The notes below the pieces were generated by a model. The model was not told the origin of the DNA. It ran no database searches and was given only the letters and a program-made list of their open reading frames with translations. Below are positions 36,604 to 45,909 of a DNA stretch of 64,000 nt, in pieces (the stretch's first letter is position 1; each line of letters opens with the position of its first letter). The stretch is from DATLLN01 sp963809205 (lineage in GTDB: Bacteria; Actinomycetota; Thermoleophilia; Gaiellales; JAICJC01), in the NCBI GenBank assembly GCA_963809205.1, contig CAWEIS010000004.1:1-64000 (forward strand), read 5' to 3'. The position numbers and the translations under genes were made by a program.

Positions 36604-38951
36604 TGGCGACGACGGCCGAACACGCGAAGGGGATCGGCGTCGCGGCGCTGCGCAAGGAGGATCGCAAGTTCCTCACCGGCCGCGGCCGCTTCGTCGACGA
36701 TCTCAAGCTGCCCCGGATGCTGCACATGGCGATCGTGCGCAGCCAGTTCCCGCATGCCGACATCACCGGGATCGATACGGCCGCCGCGGCGGCCATGCCG
36801 GGCGTCACGGCGGTGCTGACCGGAGACGACCTGGAGTTCGCCGCCGGCGTCCCGTGCGCCTCGAACCCCACCGGCGACATGGTCCACCCGGTGCGGCCGC
36901 CGTTGGCCAAGGGCCGCGTCCGCCACGTGGGCGAGCCAATCGCCGTCGTGATCGCCGGCGACCGCTACGCCGCCCGCGACGCGGCCGACGCCGTCGTGGT
37001 GAGCTACGCGGAGCTGCCTGCGGCGCTCGACGTCGAGGCAGCCCGGGCCGACGGCGCACCGAAGGTGCACGAGGAGCTCGAGTCCAACGTGGCCCTCGTG
37101 CTCACGCACAGGACCGACGGCATCGACGACGCGTTCTCGAAGGCCGAGGTGGTGGTCGAGCACACGATCCGGAACCAGCGCCTGATCCACGTCCCGATCG
37201 AGACCCGCGGCGTGGTTGCCGACTGGAACACCGCGAACGACGACCTGGTCGTCTACAGCTCGACGCAGGTGCCGCACTTCCTGCGCACGTTCCTCGCGAT
37301 CGTCTGCGGGGTGAGCGAGGCCAAGGTGCGGGCGATCGCCCCCGACGTCGGCGGCGGCTTTGGCTCGAAGCTGAACGCCTACGCCGAGGAGTTCATCGCC
37401 GCGGCCGCCTCGCGCAAGGTGGGCGCGCCCGTGAAGTGGATCGAGGAGCGCTCCGAGGCGATGCTCGCCACCTGCCACGGCCGCGCCCAGGTCGCGCACA
37501 TGCAGCTCGCGGCAACGAAGGACGGGAAGGTGCTCGGCATGCGCGCCCACTACGTCCAGGACTACGGCTCGTACCTGCAGATGCTGACGCCGCTGATCTC
37601 GCAGCTGACGTTCCTGATGTCTCCCGGTGCATACGCAATCCCCGAAGTCGACGTCAAGGTGACGAACGTCTACACGAACACGGTGCCGACCGACGCCCTT
37701 CGCGGCGCCGGCCGTCCGGAGGCCACCCACGCGATCGAGCGGATGATGGACATCCTCGCCCGGGAGCTCGGCATGAGCCGCACCGAGGTGCGCCGGCGCA
37801 ACTTCCCGGTCGAGTTCCCGTTCACGACCGCGATCGGCCTCATGTACGACTCCGGCGACTACGCCAAGACGCTCGACAGGCTGCTCGAGCTGTCCGACGA
37901 CAAGGAGACGTTCGAGCGGCGGCGGACGGAGGCGGCCGCGCGCGGCAAGCTGCTCGGCCGCGGCCTCTCCACGTGGGTCGAGGTGTGCGGGTTCGTCCCG
38001 TCGGACGTCGCCCGCAACGCGCTCGGGCTGACGCCGGGCGGGTGGGAGAGCTCCACCGTGCGGATGCACCCGACCGGCAAGATCACGGTCATAACCGGCA
38101 CGTCGCCGCACGGACAGGGGCACGCGACCTCGTGGTCGCAGATCGTCGAGACCGAGCTCGGCGTGCCGTTCGACGACATCGAGGTGATCCACGGCGACAC
38201 GGCGTTCGCCCCCTACGGGCTCGGCACGTACGGCAGCCGCAGCGTGGCGGTCGGCGGCACGGCGGTCCACCTCGCCGCGAGCAAGGTCCGCGACAAGGCC
38301 CGGCTGGTGGCCGCCCAGATGCTCGAGGCGTCGCCCGACGACCTGGACTTCGAGGGCGGCGCGTTCGTGGTCAAGGGCAGCCCGGACAAGCGCACGACCA
38401 TCCAGGAGGTGGCTTTCCGCGCCTGGCAGGCGTTCGGGATGCCCGAGGGCGTGACGCCCGGCCTGGACGAGACGGTCTTCTTCGACCCGCCCAATTGCGT
38501 GTTCCCATTCGGCGCGCACGGATGCGAGGTCGAGGTCGATCGCGAGACCGGGAAGGTCGAGATCACGGGCTACATCGCCGTGGACGACTGCGGCAACGTG
38601 ATCAACCCGATGATCGTCGCTGGACAGGTGCACGGCGGCGTCGTGCACGGGATCGGCCAGGCCCTCTACGAGATCGCCGAGTACGACTCGGGCGGCCAGC
38701 TCGTGACCGGAACGCTGGTCGACTACCTGATCCCGTCGGCCGCCGACGTCCCCCACATCGAGACGCACCGTACCGTCACGCCCTCGCCGACGAACCCGCT
38801 GGGGGTGAAGGGGATCGGCGAGGCGGGCACGATCGCGGCCTCGCCGGCGGTCGTGAGCGCCGTGTGCGACGCGCTCGGCGTCCGCGACCTCGACATGCCG
38901 CTCCAGCCGGAGACGGTCTGGAACGCGATCCAGAAGGGAGGCGCGGCATGA
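36603..38951 (+). CDS. Molybdopterin-binding large subunit (CoxL-like, form II-type)
   Basis: A 782-aa xanthine-oxidase-superfamily subunit starting at the ATG inside TGATG. GVAALRKEDRKFLTGRGRF opens the domain; VGGGFGSK, SPHGQGHAT and GVKGIGEAGTIAASP mark the Mo-cofactor contacts and the catalytic Glu. The active-site loop is ALRGAGR (residues 365-371). True aerobic CO dehydrogenases (form I) have AYxCSFR with the Cu-binding Cys; form II paralogues have AYRGAGR. This protein therefore belongs with form II, here with Leu for Tyr, and the substrate is probably a purine, aldehyde, nicotinate or other aromatic compound and not CO. The stop overlaps the next ATG. Confidence 0.92.
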   Translation: MATTAEHAKGIGVAALRKEDRKFLTGRGRFVDDLKLPRMLHMAIVRSQFPHADITGIDTAAAAAMPGVTAVLTGDDLEFAAGVPCASNPTGDMVHPVRPPLAKGRVRHVGEPIAVVIAGDRYAARDAADAVVVSYAELPAALDVEAARADGAPKVHEELESNVALVLTHRTDGIDDAFSKAEVVVEHTIRNQRLIHVPIETRGVVADWNTANDDLVVYSSTQVPHFLRTFLAIVCGVSEAKVRAIAPDVGGGFGSKLNAYAEEFIAAAASRKVGAPVKWIEERSEAMLATCHGRAQVAHMQLAATKDGKVLGMRAHYVQDYGSYLQMLTPLISQLTFLMSPGAYAIPEVDVKVTNVYTNTVPTDALRGAGRPEATHAIERMMDILARELGMSRTEVRRRNFPVEFPFTTAIGLMYDSGDYAKTLDRLLELSDDKETFERRRTEAAARGKLLGRGLSTWVEVCGFVPSDVARNALGLTPGGWESSTVRMHPTGKITVITGTSPHGQGHATSWSQIVETELGVPFDDIEVIHGDTAFAPYGLGTYGSRSVAVGGTAVHLAASKVRDKARLVAAQMLEASPDDLDFEGGAFVVKGSPDKRTTIQEVAFRAWQAFGMPEGVTPGLDETVFFDPPNCVFPFGAHGCEVEVDRETGKVEITGYIAVDDCGNVINPMIVAGQVHGGVVHGIGQALYEIAEYDSGGQLVTGTLVDYLIPSAADVPHIETHRTVTPSPTNPLGVKGIGEAGTIAASPAVVSAVCDALGVRDLDMPLQPETVWNAIQKGGAA

Positions 38952-39811
38952 TCCCGCGCGCATTCGCATACGAACGGCCCGAGTCCGTGGCCGACGCGGC
39001 CGGCCTCCTGCGCACGCACGGCGACGGCGCCCGCGTCATCGCCGGCGGGCACTCGCTCTTGCCGATGATGAAGCTGCGGCTGGCGGCGCCGGAGACGCTG
39101 ATCGACATCGGCGGCATCTCCAGCCTGCGCGGCATCTCCGACATGGGCTCGCACATCGTGATCGGCGCGCTCACCCGCCACGTCGACGTGGCGGAGTCGG
39201 ACCTCGTTCGCTCTGCCTGCCCCGTCCTGGCGCAGGCGGCTGCGAGCATCGGCGACATGCAGGTGCGCAACCGCGGCACGATCGGCGGTTCGCTGGCACA
39301 GGCCGATCCCCACGGCGACCTGCCAACGGTGCTGCTCGCCCTCGACGGCGAGGTGTCGGCCGAGGGCCCGGACGGGATGCGCACCATCGCCGCCAGCGAC
39401 CTGTTCCTCGGCTTCCTGACAACGTCGCTGCTCCCGGACGAGATCCTGACCGGCGTGCGCGTGCCCAAGGCGCCGAAGGGGGCGTACGTCAAGTTCAACC
39501 GCCGGGCTCAGGACTGGGCGATCGTCGGCGTCGCGGCCGTGGTGGACGGGAGCTCCGCCCGGATCGCGCTCACGGGCGTCGGCCCGACACCAGTGCGCGC
39601 CGAGGCCGCCGAGCGGGTGTTCTCGGGCGGGAACACGGCGGAGGCGGCGGAGCTCGCCGCCGAGGGTCTCGACCCGCCCGCCGACTCCGCCGGCTCAGCG
39701 GACTACCGCAGGCATCTGGCCCGAGTGCTCACCCGAAGGGCGCTCGAGGAGGCGAGCTCGGGGCAGCCGCCGGCGCCCGGCCAGGATACGTCGAGGCGCT
39801 CCGCATCGTAA
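38948..39811 (+). CDS. FAD-binding medium subunit (CoxM-like)
   Basis: A 287-aa protein whose ATG overlaps the large subunit stop (ATGA). FAD motifs AGGHSLLPMMKLRLA (about residues 32-46) and TIGGSLAQADPHGDLP (about 111-126) are both present, with the CO_deh_flav_C region (GAYVKFNRRAQDWAIVGVAA) after. It takes electrons from the [2Fe-2S] subunit and reduces the final acceptor. Its TAA shares its last base with the 41-bp repeat at 39811, so the operon ends exactly at the island boundary. No accessory genes (coxDEF, xdhC type) accompany it. Confidence 0.92.
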   Translation: MIPRAFAYERPESVADAAGLLRTHGDGARVIAGGHSLLPMMKLRLAAPETLIDIGGISSLRGISDMGSHIVIGALTRHVDVAESDLVRSACPVLAQAAASIGDMQVRNRGTIGGSLAQADPHGDLPTVLLALDGEVSAEGPDGMRTIAASDLFLGFLTTSLLPDEILTGVRVPKAPKGAYVKFNRRAQDWAIVGVAAVVDGSSARIALTGVGPTPVRAEAAERVFSGGNTAEAAELAAEGLDPPADSAGSADYRRHLARVLTRRALEEASSGQPPAPGQDTSRRSAS

Positions 39812-39851
39812 TGGGCGGTGACGGGATCGAACCGCCGACCCCCTGCGTGTA
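39811..39851. repeat. 41-bp direct repeat at the intact tRNA-Val (proximal attachment-site-like copy)
   Basis: Identical to 35699-35739; it forms the 3' half of the complete tRNA-Val gene. The intervening 4.07 kb carries only the three hydroxylase genes and their upstream region. Confidence 0.85.
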
Positions 39852-39884
39852 AAGCAGGTGCTCTCCCAGCTGAGCTAACCGCCC
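39812..39884 (-). tRNA. tRNA-Val (anticodon TAC)
   Basis: Minus-strand 73-nt cloverleaf: acceptor GGGCGGT/ACCGCCC, D-arm GCTC..GAGC, anticodon stem CCTGC/GCAGG with loop TTTACAC, T-arm GGCGG-TTCGATC-CCGTC type, discriminator A. Its 3' half is duplicated at 35699-35739. Confidence 0.95.
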
Positions 39885-39912
39885 CGGGGATCGTCACGGT
39901 ACCACCGGGCCG

Positions 39913-39918
39913 TATCAT
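39913..39918 (+). promoter_or_regulatory. -10 element TATCAT, leaderless promoter
   Basis: TATCAT ends 9 nt before the ATG at 39928. The minus strand of the same stretch also carries the tRNA-Val upstream region (GATACG-like), so this is a compact divergent promoter. Confidence 0.45.
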
Positions 39919-39927
39919 TCCGGCCCG

Positions 39928-41212
39928 ATGCTGAACGTCCGGTCGATCGAGCAGGTCGACGCCGCGCGGCTCGCCGGCGGCCTCGCCCGCCCACTGTACG
40001 AGGGGTACGCGTTCGCCCAGATCCCGGCCACCCTCGAGCGGCTCCTGGCCGGCACACCGGGCGGGCTTCCGGACGCCGCCCTAGGTGGGCTGCCCGATCG
40101 GCCACACGCGGTGCTGGTGGTGCTGTTCGACGCGTTCGGCTGGACGTTCTTCGAGCGGCACGGCGAGCATCCGCTGCTCCGCCGGTTGGTGCAGCGCGGC
40201 ACCGTCTCAAAGCTCTCATCGCAGTTCCCGTCGACCACCGCCGCCCACATGACGACGCTGCACACCGGGCTGCCCGTCACGGCGACCGGGATCTACGAGT
40301 GGTTCATGTACGAGCCGGCGGTCGGCGAACTGATCGCCCCGTTGCTGTTCTCGCCGGCGGGCGACCACGGTCAGGATCACCTGCTGGAGGCGGGCGTCGA
40401 CCCGCTGGCGGTGTTTCCATGGGAGACGATGGCGCAGCGGTTGGCGGCGGCCGGCGTCGCGGCCCACGCGGTGCAGCCGGCGCACATCACGGGCTCGGCA
40501 TACGGCAGCGCGGTGCTGCGTGGTGCGGAGCAGCATGGCTACCACGCGATCGAGGAGGCGTTCGCGATCTGCGCCCGACTGCTGCGCTCGGCCGAACCAT
40601 GCTACGTGTTCGCCTACTTCCCGGAGTTCGACGCAGTCGCCCACGAGCATGGGCCGTTGTCCATGCGGGCGGACCTGGTCGCGCAGGGCCCACCTCTCCG
40701 CGCTGGAGCACGCACTTCCCAGGATCGCCGCCACGACCGCCGGCGAGACCGCGCTGATCCTGACCGCCGACCACGGCCAGGTGACCATCGACCCGGCCTC
40801 GACGCTCTACGTCAACCTGGTGGCACCCGAGCTCGAGCCGATGCTGGAGCGCTCGGCGTCCGGCCGCCCGCTGGCGCCGGCCGGGTCGGCGCGCGATCTG
40901 TTCCTCCACGTCCGCCCCGACCGCATCGCGGACGCGGTGTCGAGCCTGCGGCGGATGCTGGGCGACCGCGCCCAGGTGCGGCTCACGGACGAGTTGCTCG
41001 TCGACAGCGTCTTCGGACCGCCGCCGGACGATCGGCTCCGCGCCCGCGTCGGCAACGTCGTCGTCCTGCCGGTGGACGGCGAGTCGGTGTGGTGGTACGA
41101 GGCAGAGCGGTTCATCCAGCGGTTCCGCGGACATCACGGCGGCCTCGAGCCCGACGAGCTGCACGTGCCGTTCGCCGCACTGACGCTGGGCTCGACCGGC
41201 CACGCGGCCTGA
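39928..41212 (+). pseudogene. Alkaline-phosphatase-superfamily phosphodiesterase/pyrophosphatase with a frameshift
   Basis: Two plus-strand frames make one enzyme of about 427 aa. The first (from ATG 39928) has VVLFDAFGWTFFE (metal Asp), FPSTTAAHMTTLHTG (Thr nucleophile) and YFPEFDAVAHEHGP (metal Asp and His). At about 40687-40692 the sequence needs a +1 shift within GGGCCC, after which the next frame gives HLSALEHALPRIAAT, ALILTADHGQV (metal Asp-His) and the C-terminus to 41212. All metal ligands of the nucleotide pyrophosphatase/phosphodiesterase group are present if the two are joined, which suggests a recent lesion or a sequence error and not long decay. Confidence 0.75.
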
Positions 41213-41233
41213 GCATCTGCCACAATCCTGCAA

Positions 41234-44200
41234 GTGGGTGACACCGGAGCCAGCCCACCCCCGCCGAACGAGCTCGAGCGGCTGCTCGAGATCGCCCGAG
41301 CGATCACGGCCGCGACGACAGCCGCCGGGTCGCTGGCCGGCGCGCTCGAGGCGACGGTGGACGAACTGTTCGCCCTGTCCGGGCACCAGGGCGTCACCGG
41401 CACGCTGATCGACCACGAGGCCGGAGAGCAGGTGGTCGTCGCCGACCGGGCGCGGCGGGCGAACACCGCCCTCGGGCATCGGCGCCCGATCGGCGAGGGG
41501 CTGATCGGCGCCGTCGTGACCAGCCACCAGCAGCTGCTGATGGGCGACGCCGGCGACGATCCGCGCTACTCGTGGGACGCCGACACCCAGGTGTTCCACT
41601 CGCTGCTGCTCACCCCCGTGGTCGTCGACGGCCGCTGCGAGGCCGTGCTCGAGCTGGCGGACACCGAGCGCGACCGCTACGGCGAGGCGGACGCCACGCT
41701 GCTGCGGATCGCCGCCGACCAGCTCGCGGCCACGCTCCGCGGCATCCGCCTGCGCGAGCAGTCCGAGCGCCGAGCGCGAAGCCTCGACGTCGCGGCCCGC
41801 GTCGCCCAGTCGGTGGCGGCCGCCACGACGGTCGAGCAGGCGCTCGAGCTGGCCGCGCGGGCGACGCACCGGACGGCCGGGTTCCGGCGGGTGGCGGCCA
41901 CCCTGGTGCTCGACGAGACGGGCGAGCAGCTGCACCTGGTCGAGGTGGGGCCGCCGCGGCCGTTCACGCCGGTGCGCCGGCCACTGGGGTCGGGGCCGAT
42001 CGGCATCGCGCTGACGACGCAGCAGCCCGTGCGCACCACCGGCGAGGACGGCCCGCTGCTGGTGGTGCCGGTGGTCGTCGAGGGAAAGGCCGTCGCCGCG
42101 CTGGACGTGGTCGAGGCCGGCGACACGTTCGACCCGGCCGACTCGGCGCTGATGACGCTGGTCGCCGAGCAGCTTGCCGCCGCCTGGCGCAGCCTCCGCC
42201 ACCGCGACGAGTCCGAGCGCCGCGCGCACCGGCTGGCGCTGGCCTCGGAGGTGGCCAAGCTGGTGACGTCGTCGGGGCCGCTGGACGAGATGCTGCAGGA
42301 CGTCGCGCGCACCGTCTGCGACCACACCGGCTACGACAGCGTGACCATCGCAATGGCCGACCGCGCCGCGGGTGTGCAGGTGTACGTGGCCGACGAATCG
42401 CGGCGCGAGCCGTCGCAGACCGGGCTCCGGCGGCCGCTGGACGCCGGCATCTGCGGCCGCACGCTGCGCACCGGCCTGCCGTTTCGCAGCGGCCGCGCCG
42501 ACGGCGACCCGGCGTACGACTGGCAGTCCGACGAGCCCTACCGGTCGGCCATCGTCACGCCGGTCAACGTGGACGGCGAGTGCGTCGCCGCCGTCGGGGC
42601 GTGGACGCAGGAGCAGCACCGGTTCGACGCCTGGGACGAGGTGACGATGGAGACGATCGCCGAGCAGCTGGCGATCGCGATCAGCGCGCGGCGGCTGCGC
42701 GAGCAGTCGGAGCGGCGCGCCCACCGGCTGGCGTTGTCCCTCGACGTGGCCCGAGCGATCGTCGGCGCGGAAACCATCGACGCCACCCTGCAGGCCGCGG
42801 TGAATGCGCTGTTCGACACCCTGGGATGCACCACGGTCAACGCGGTGCGCGCCGACGGCGACGAGCAGGTGCTGGTCGCGGTGCGAGACGGCGGCGGGCG
42901 GCCGGCCGATCGGTCTGCGCAGGCCGCGCACGGAAGGGATGTCGGGCCACGTGTTCGCGACCGGCCAGATCGTGCGCGAGTCGAGCCAGCCGCCGGCCGA
43001 CCGGATCAGCCGGTGGACCGGCGAGCACAACCACGAGTCCGGCCTGATCGTGCCGGTCCTGGTCGACGGCGTGGTGATGGCGGTGCTGGAGCTGTACGAC
43101 GTGTCGACCGACCGGTTCGAGGCCCAGGACGAGCTGCTGATGCGGGCCGTCGCCGAGCAGGTGGCTGCGGCGCTCCGCGGCGCGCGGCTGCGCGGCGAGT
43201 CGGAGCAGCGCGCCCGCCGCCTGGCACTCGCCTCCGACATCGCCCGGCGGATCGCCGCCGCCGAGAGCGCGGACGACGTGGTGCGCACCGCGGTGCGCCT
43301 GGTGCACGAGTCCACCGGATGCACCAGCGTCGCGGGCATCCGAGCTGAGCAGCGACCGCTCGGAGCAGATCTTCACCGCCGTCATCGACGGCCGCGGCGA
43401 CACCCGGCTCGAGGGCCGCCGCCGACCCGCCGGGGAGGGACTCGTCGGTGTTGCGCTCTCCACGGCCCGCCAGGTGTCGGTGGGACGATCCAGCCTGAGC
43501 GACGTCTACGCATGGCCCGGCTCGCCGCGGCTGGAGTCGCTGATCGTCACGCCGGTGCTTGTAGACGGCGTCTGCGTCGCGGCGCTGCACGTGGCCGACC
43601 TCGAGCCCGACCGGTTCGACGAGACCGAGGCCAGCCTGCTGCGCGCCGTCGCCGAGCAGGTGGCCGCGGCGTTGCGCGGCGCCCGGCTGCGCGCGGAGTC
43701 CGAGCGGCGCGCCGGCCGCCTGGCCGTGACGCTGCAGGTGGCGACGGCGGTGGCCGGCGAGCGCACCGTCGACAGCACGCTTCGCGCCGCGGTGCGGGCG
43801 ATCGCCGCCTCGATCGAGGCGCATGCGTTCGCGGCGTTCGTTCCCCTGCTCGAGACCGGAGAGCAGGAGTGTGTGATCGACGTCGACCCGGTCGGCGGCG
43901 TCGAGGCCGAACGGCGGCCGCTGGAGGGCATCACCACAGGCGCCGTGCTGACCGGCGCCGGACAGGTCAGCATCAGCGACACGCGGACGCACGACGGGTA
44001 CCGGCCGTGGCGGGAGGACTCGCCGTACCGGTCGGTGCTGCTGACGCCGGTCGTGATCGACGACCAGGTGGCGGCGGCGATCGGGCTCTACAGCCTCGAG
44101 CCACATCGCTTCAACGCCGACGACGCCGTGCTGATGCGAACGCTGGCCGAGCAGGTCGCGGCAGCACTGCGCGGCGCGCGGCTGCGCGACGAGTCGGAGC

Positions 44201-45909
44201 GGCGAGCGCGGCGGCTCGCGGTCACGCTGGACGTCGCCCGGGCGGTCGCCGACGCACCGGCGATCGAGGACGCCCTGCGGTCGGCGGTCGAGACGGTGGC
44301 CGACGCGATCCACTGCGGCTCCGTGGCCGGCTTCATGGCGCTGCCCGAGACGGCCGAGCAGCTGTGCGTGATCGATATCGACCGCCACGGCGCCAGCGTG
44401 CAGGGAATGCGCCAGCCGCTGTTCGCGGGGCACAACGGCATGGTCTTCCGCTCCGGCCGCCAGCTGCACCTGCGCAAGCAGGACGACGCGCCGCCCGGGC
44501 TGCGTTGGACGGCGGACGACTGGGAGTACCAGTCGGCGGTGTTCACACCGGTGCAGCTGGCCGGCCACACCGTCGCGGTGATCACGCTGACCGACACCGC
44601 GGTCGGCCGGTTCGACGACGACGACGCGCTGCTGATGCGCACCGTCGCCGAGCAGCTGGCGGCCGCACTGCGCGGTGCCTCGCTGCGCGACGAGTCGGAG
44701 CGACGGGCCCGGCGCCTGGCGCTGACGCTGGAGGTGGCCAAGGCGGTGGCGACGGCCGCGACGCCGGTGGAGACGCTGCGCTCGGCCGTCGAGGCGATCG
44801 ACACGCATATCGACTGCGGTGCCGTGGCGGCGTTCCTGGCAGAGCACGAGACCGAGGAGCAGGTGTCGATCGTGGACATCGACCGGCACGGCAACAGCAC
44901 CGAGGGCATGCGCCAGCCGATGGACGAGGGCACGACCGGGCGCGTGTTCGAGACGGGCCGGCAGCTGGTGCTGGGTAACTCCGCAGGGGCCGACGGGTTC
45001 GTCCCCTGGCGGGAGAGCGGATCGGTGTACGAGTCGGTGCTGATCACGCCGGTGGCCGTGAACGGGCGCTGCGACGCCGTGCTCGGCCTGTACGACATCG
45101 CCGCCGACCGCTTCGATGCCGAGGACGCGTTGCTGATGGAGACGGTGGCCGAGCAGGTCGCAGCGGCGCTGCGCGGCGCGCGGCTGCGCGATCAGTCCGA
45201 GAGCCGCGCGCGCCGGCTGGAGGCGCTGGAGCGCCGCCAGCGCGAGCTGCTGGCGCGCCTCGTGCGCGCCCAGGAGCAGGAGCGCACGCAGGTCGCGGGC
45301 GACCTGCACGACGACACGGTGCAGGTGCTCTCGGCGTGCGTGATCGCACTCGATCGGGTGCGCCACGCTATCGAGGCGGGTGAGCTCGACCGTGCGTCGG
45401 CCAGCCTCCGCCAGGCGGCGTCGCTGGTCAGCGGCGCCGTGGAGCGGACGCGCCGGATGACCTTCGAGCTGCGTCCCGCGATGCTCTGGCAGCACGGACT
45501 GGAGCCCGCCGTCCGCCACCTGCTGGATGCGTTGGCCAGGGAGACACGGGTCGAGGTGCGGCTCGACATCGGCACCCTCCCCGGCCGTCTCGACTCGACC
45601 GTGGAGGCGATCGCGTTCCGCTCGATCTCCGAGCTGATCGCCAACGTGCGCACCCACGCCGAGGCGGAGCAGGTGGTGATCTCGCTGTCGGCCGATGACG
45701 GCCGGCTGCAGGCCGAGGTGCTCGACGACGGCCGGGGCTTCAACCTCGAGCAGGCGCTGGAACGGGCCCGGGCGACCAACCACCTGGGGCTGGAGGCGCT
45801 GACCGAGCGGATCGACGCCGCCGGAGGATCGGTCGAGATCGTCACCTCGCCGGGCGACGGAACCCGGGTCTCGCTGTCGCTGCCGCTGCGCACCGCCTCG
45901 GCGGCGTAG
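41234..45909 (+). pseudogene. Eight-GAF-domain sensor histidine kinase with two frameshifts
   Basis: Three successive plus-strand frames (41234 to about 42900, about 42900-43345, about 43345-45909) form one protein of about 1,557 aa. Eight GAF domains of about 155-165 residues follow each other, separated by near-identical linkers of the type VAEQVAAALRGARLR-ESERRARRLA. Then comes a HisKA_3 dimerisation segment (RAQEQERTQVAGDLHDDTVQ, with the phospho-accepting His) and an HATPase (ISELIANVRTHAEA, LDDGRGF, HLGLEAL), so it is a NarL-type kinase. Both shifts are +1. The C-terminal frame alone could make four GAFs plus the complete kinase. No response regulator is adjacent. Confidence 0.8.
41280..45215 (+). 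repeat. Eight tandem GAF-coding repeat units (about 490 bp each)
   Basis: Unit boundaries recur about every 490 bp, most visibly at the linker coding for ALRGARLR-ESERRARRLA (near 41730, 42200, 42690, 43180, 43670, 44170, 44660 and 45170). The linkers are far more similar to each other than the sensor cores, which argues for duplication followed by core divergence or for gene conversion at linkers. Confidence 0.7.

Noticed and set aside
36552..38969. 805-aa minus-strand open frame opposite the hydroxylase large subunit
   Set aside because: Antisense shadow of a gene with full Mo-cofactor motifs; the translation is His/Arg/Asp-rich without any domain.
36603..39811. Aerobic CO dehydrogenase (form I)
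   Set aside because: The large subunit lacks the Cys-containing AYxCSFR loop needed for the Cu-Mo site.
39812..41212. PglZ-type phage-defence phosphatase next to a tRNA
   Set aside because: The phosphatase-superfamily motifs fit a general nucleotide pyrophosphatase/phosphodiesterase, and no brx or pgl partner genes are present.
43006..45783. 925-aa minus-strand open frame opposite the GAF kinase
   Set aside because: Its apparent internal repeats simply mirror the GAF-coding repeats on the other strand.
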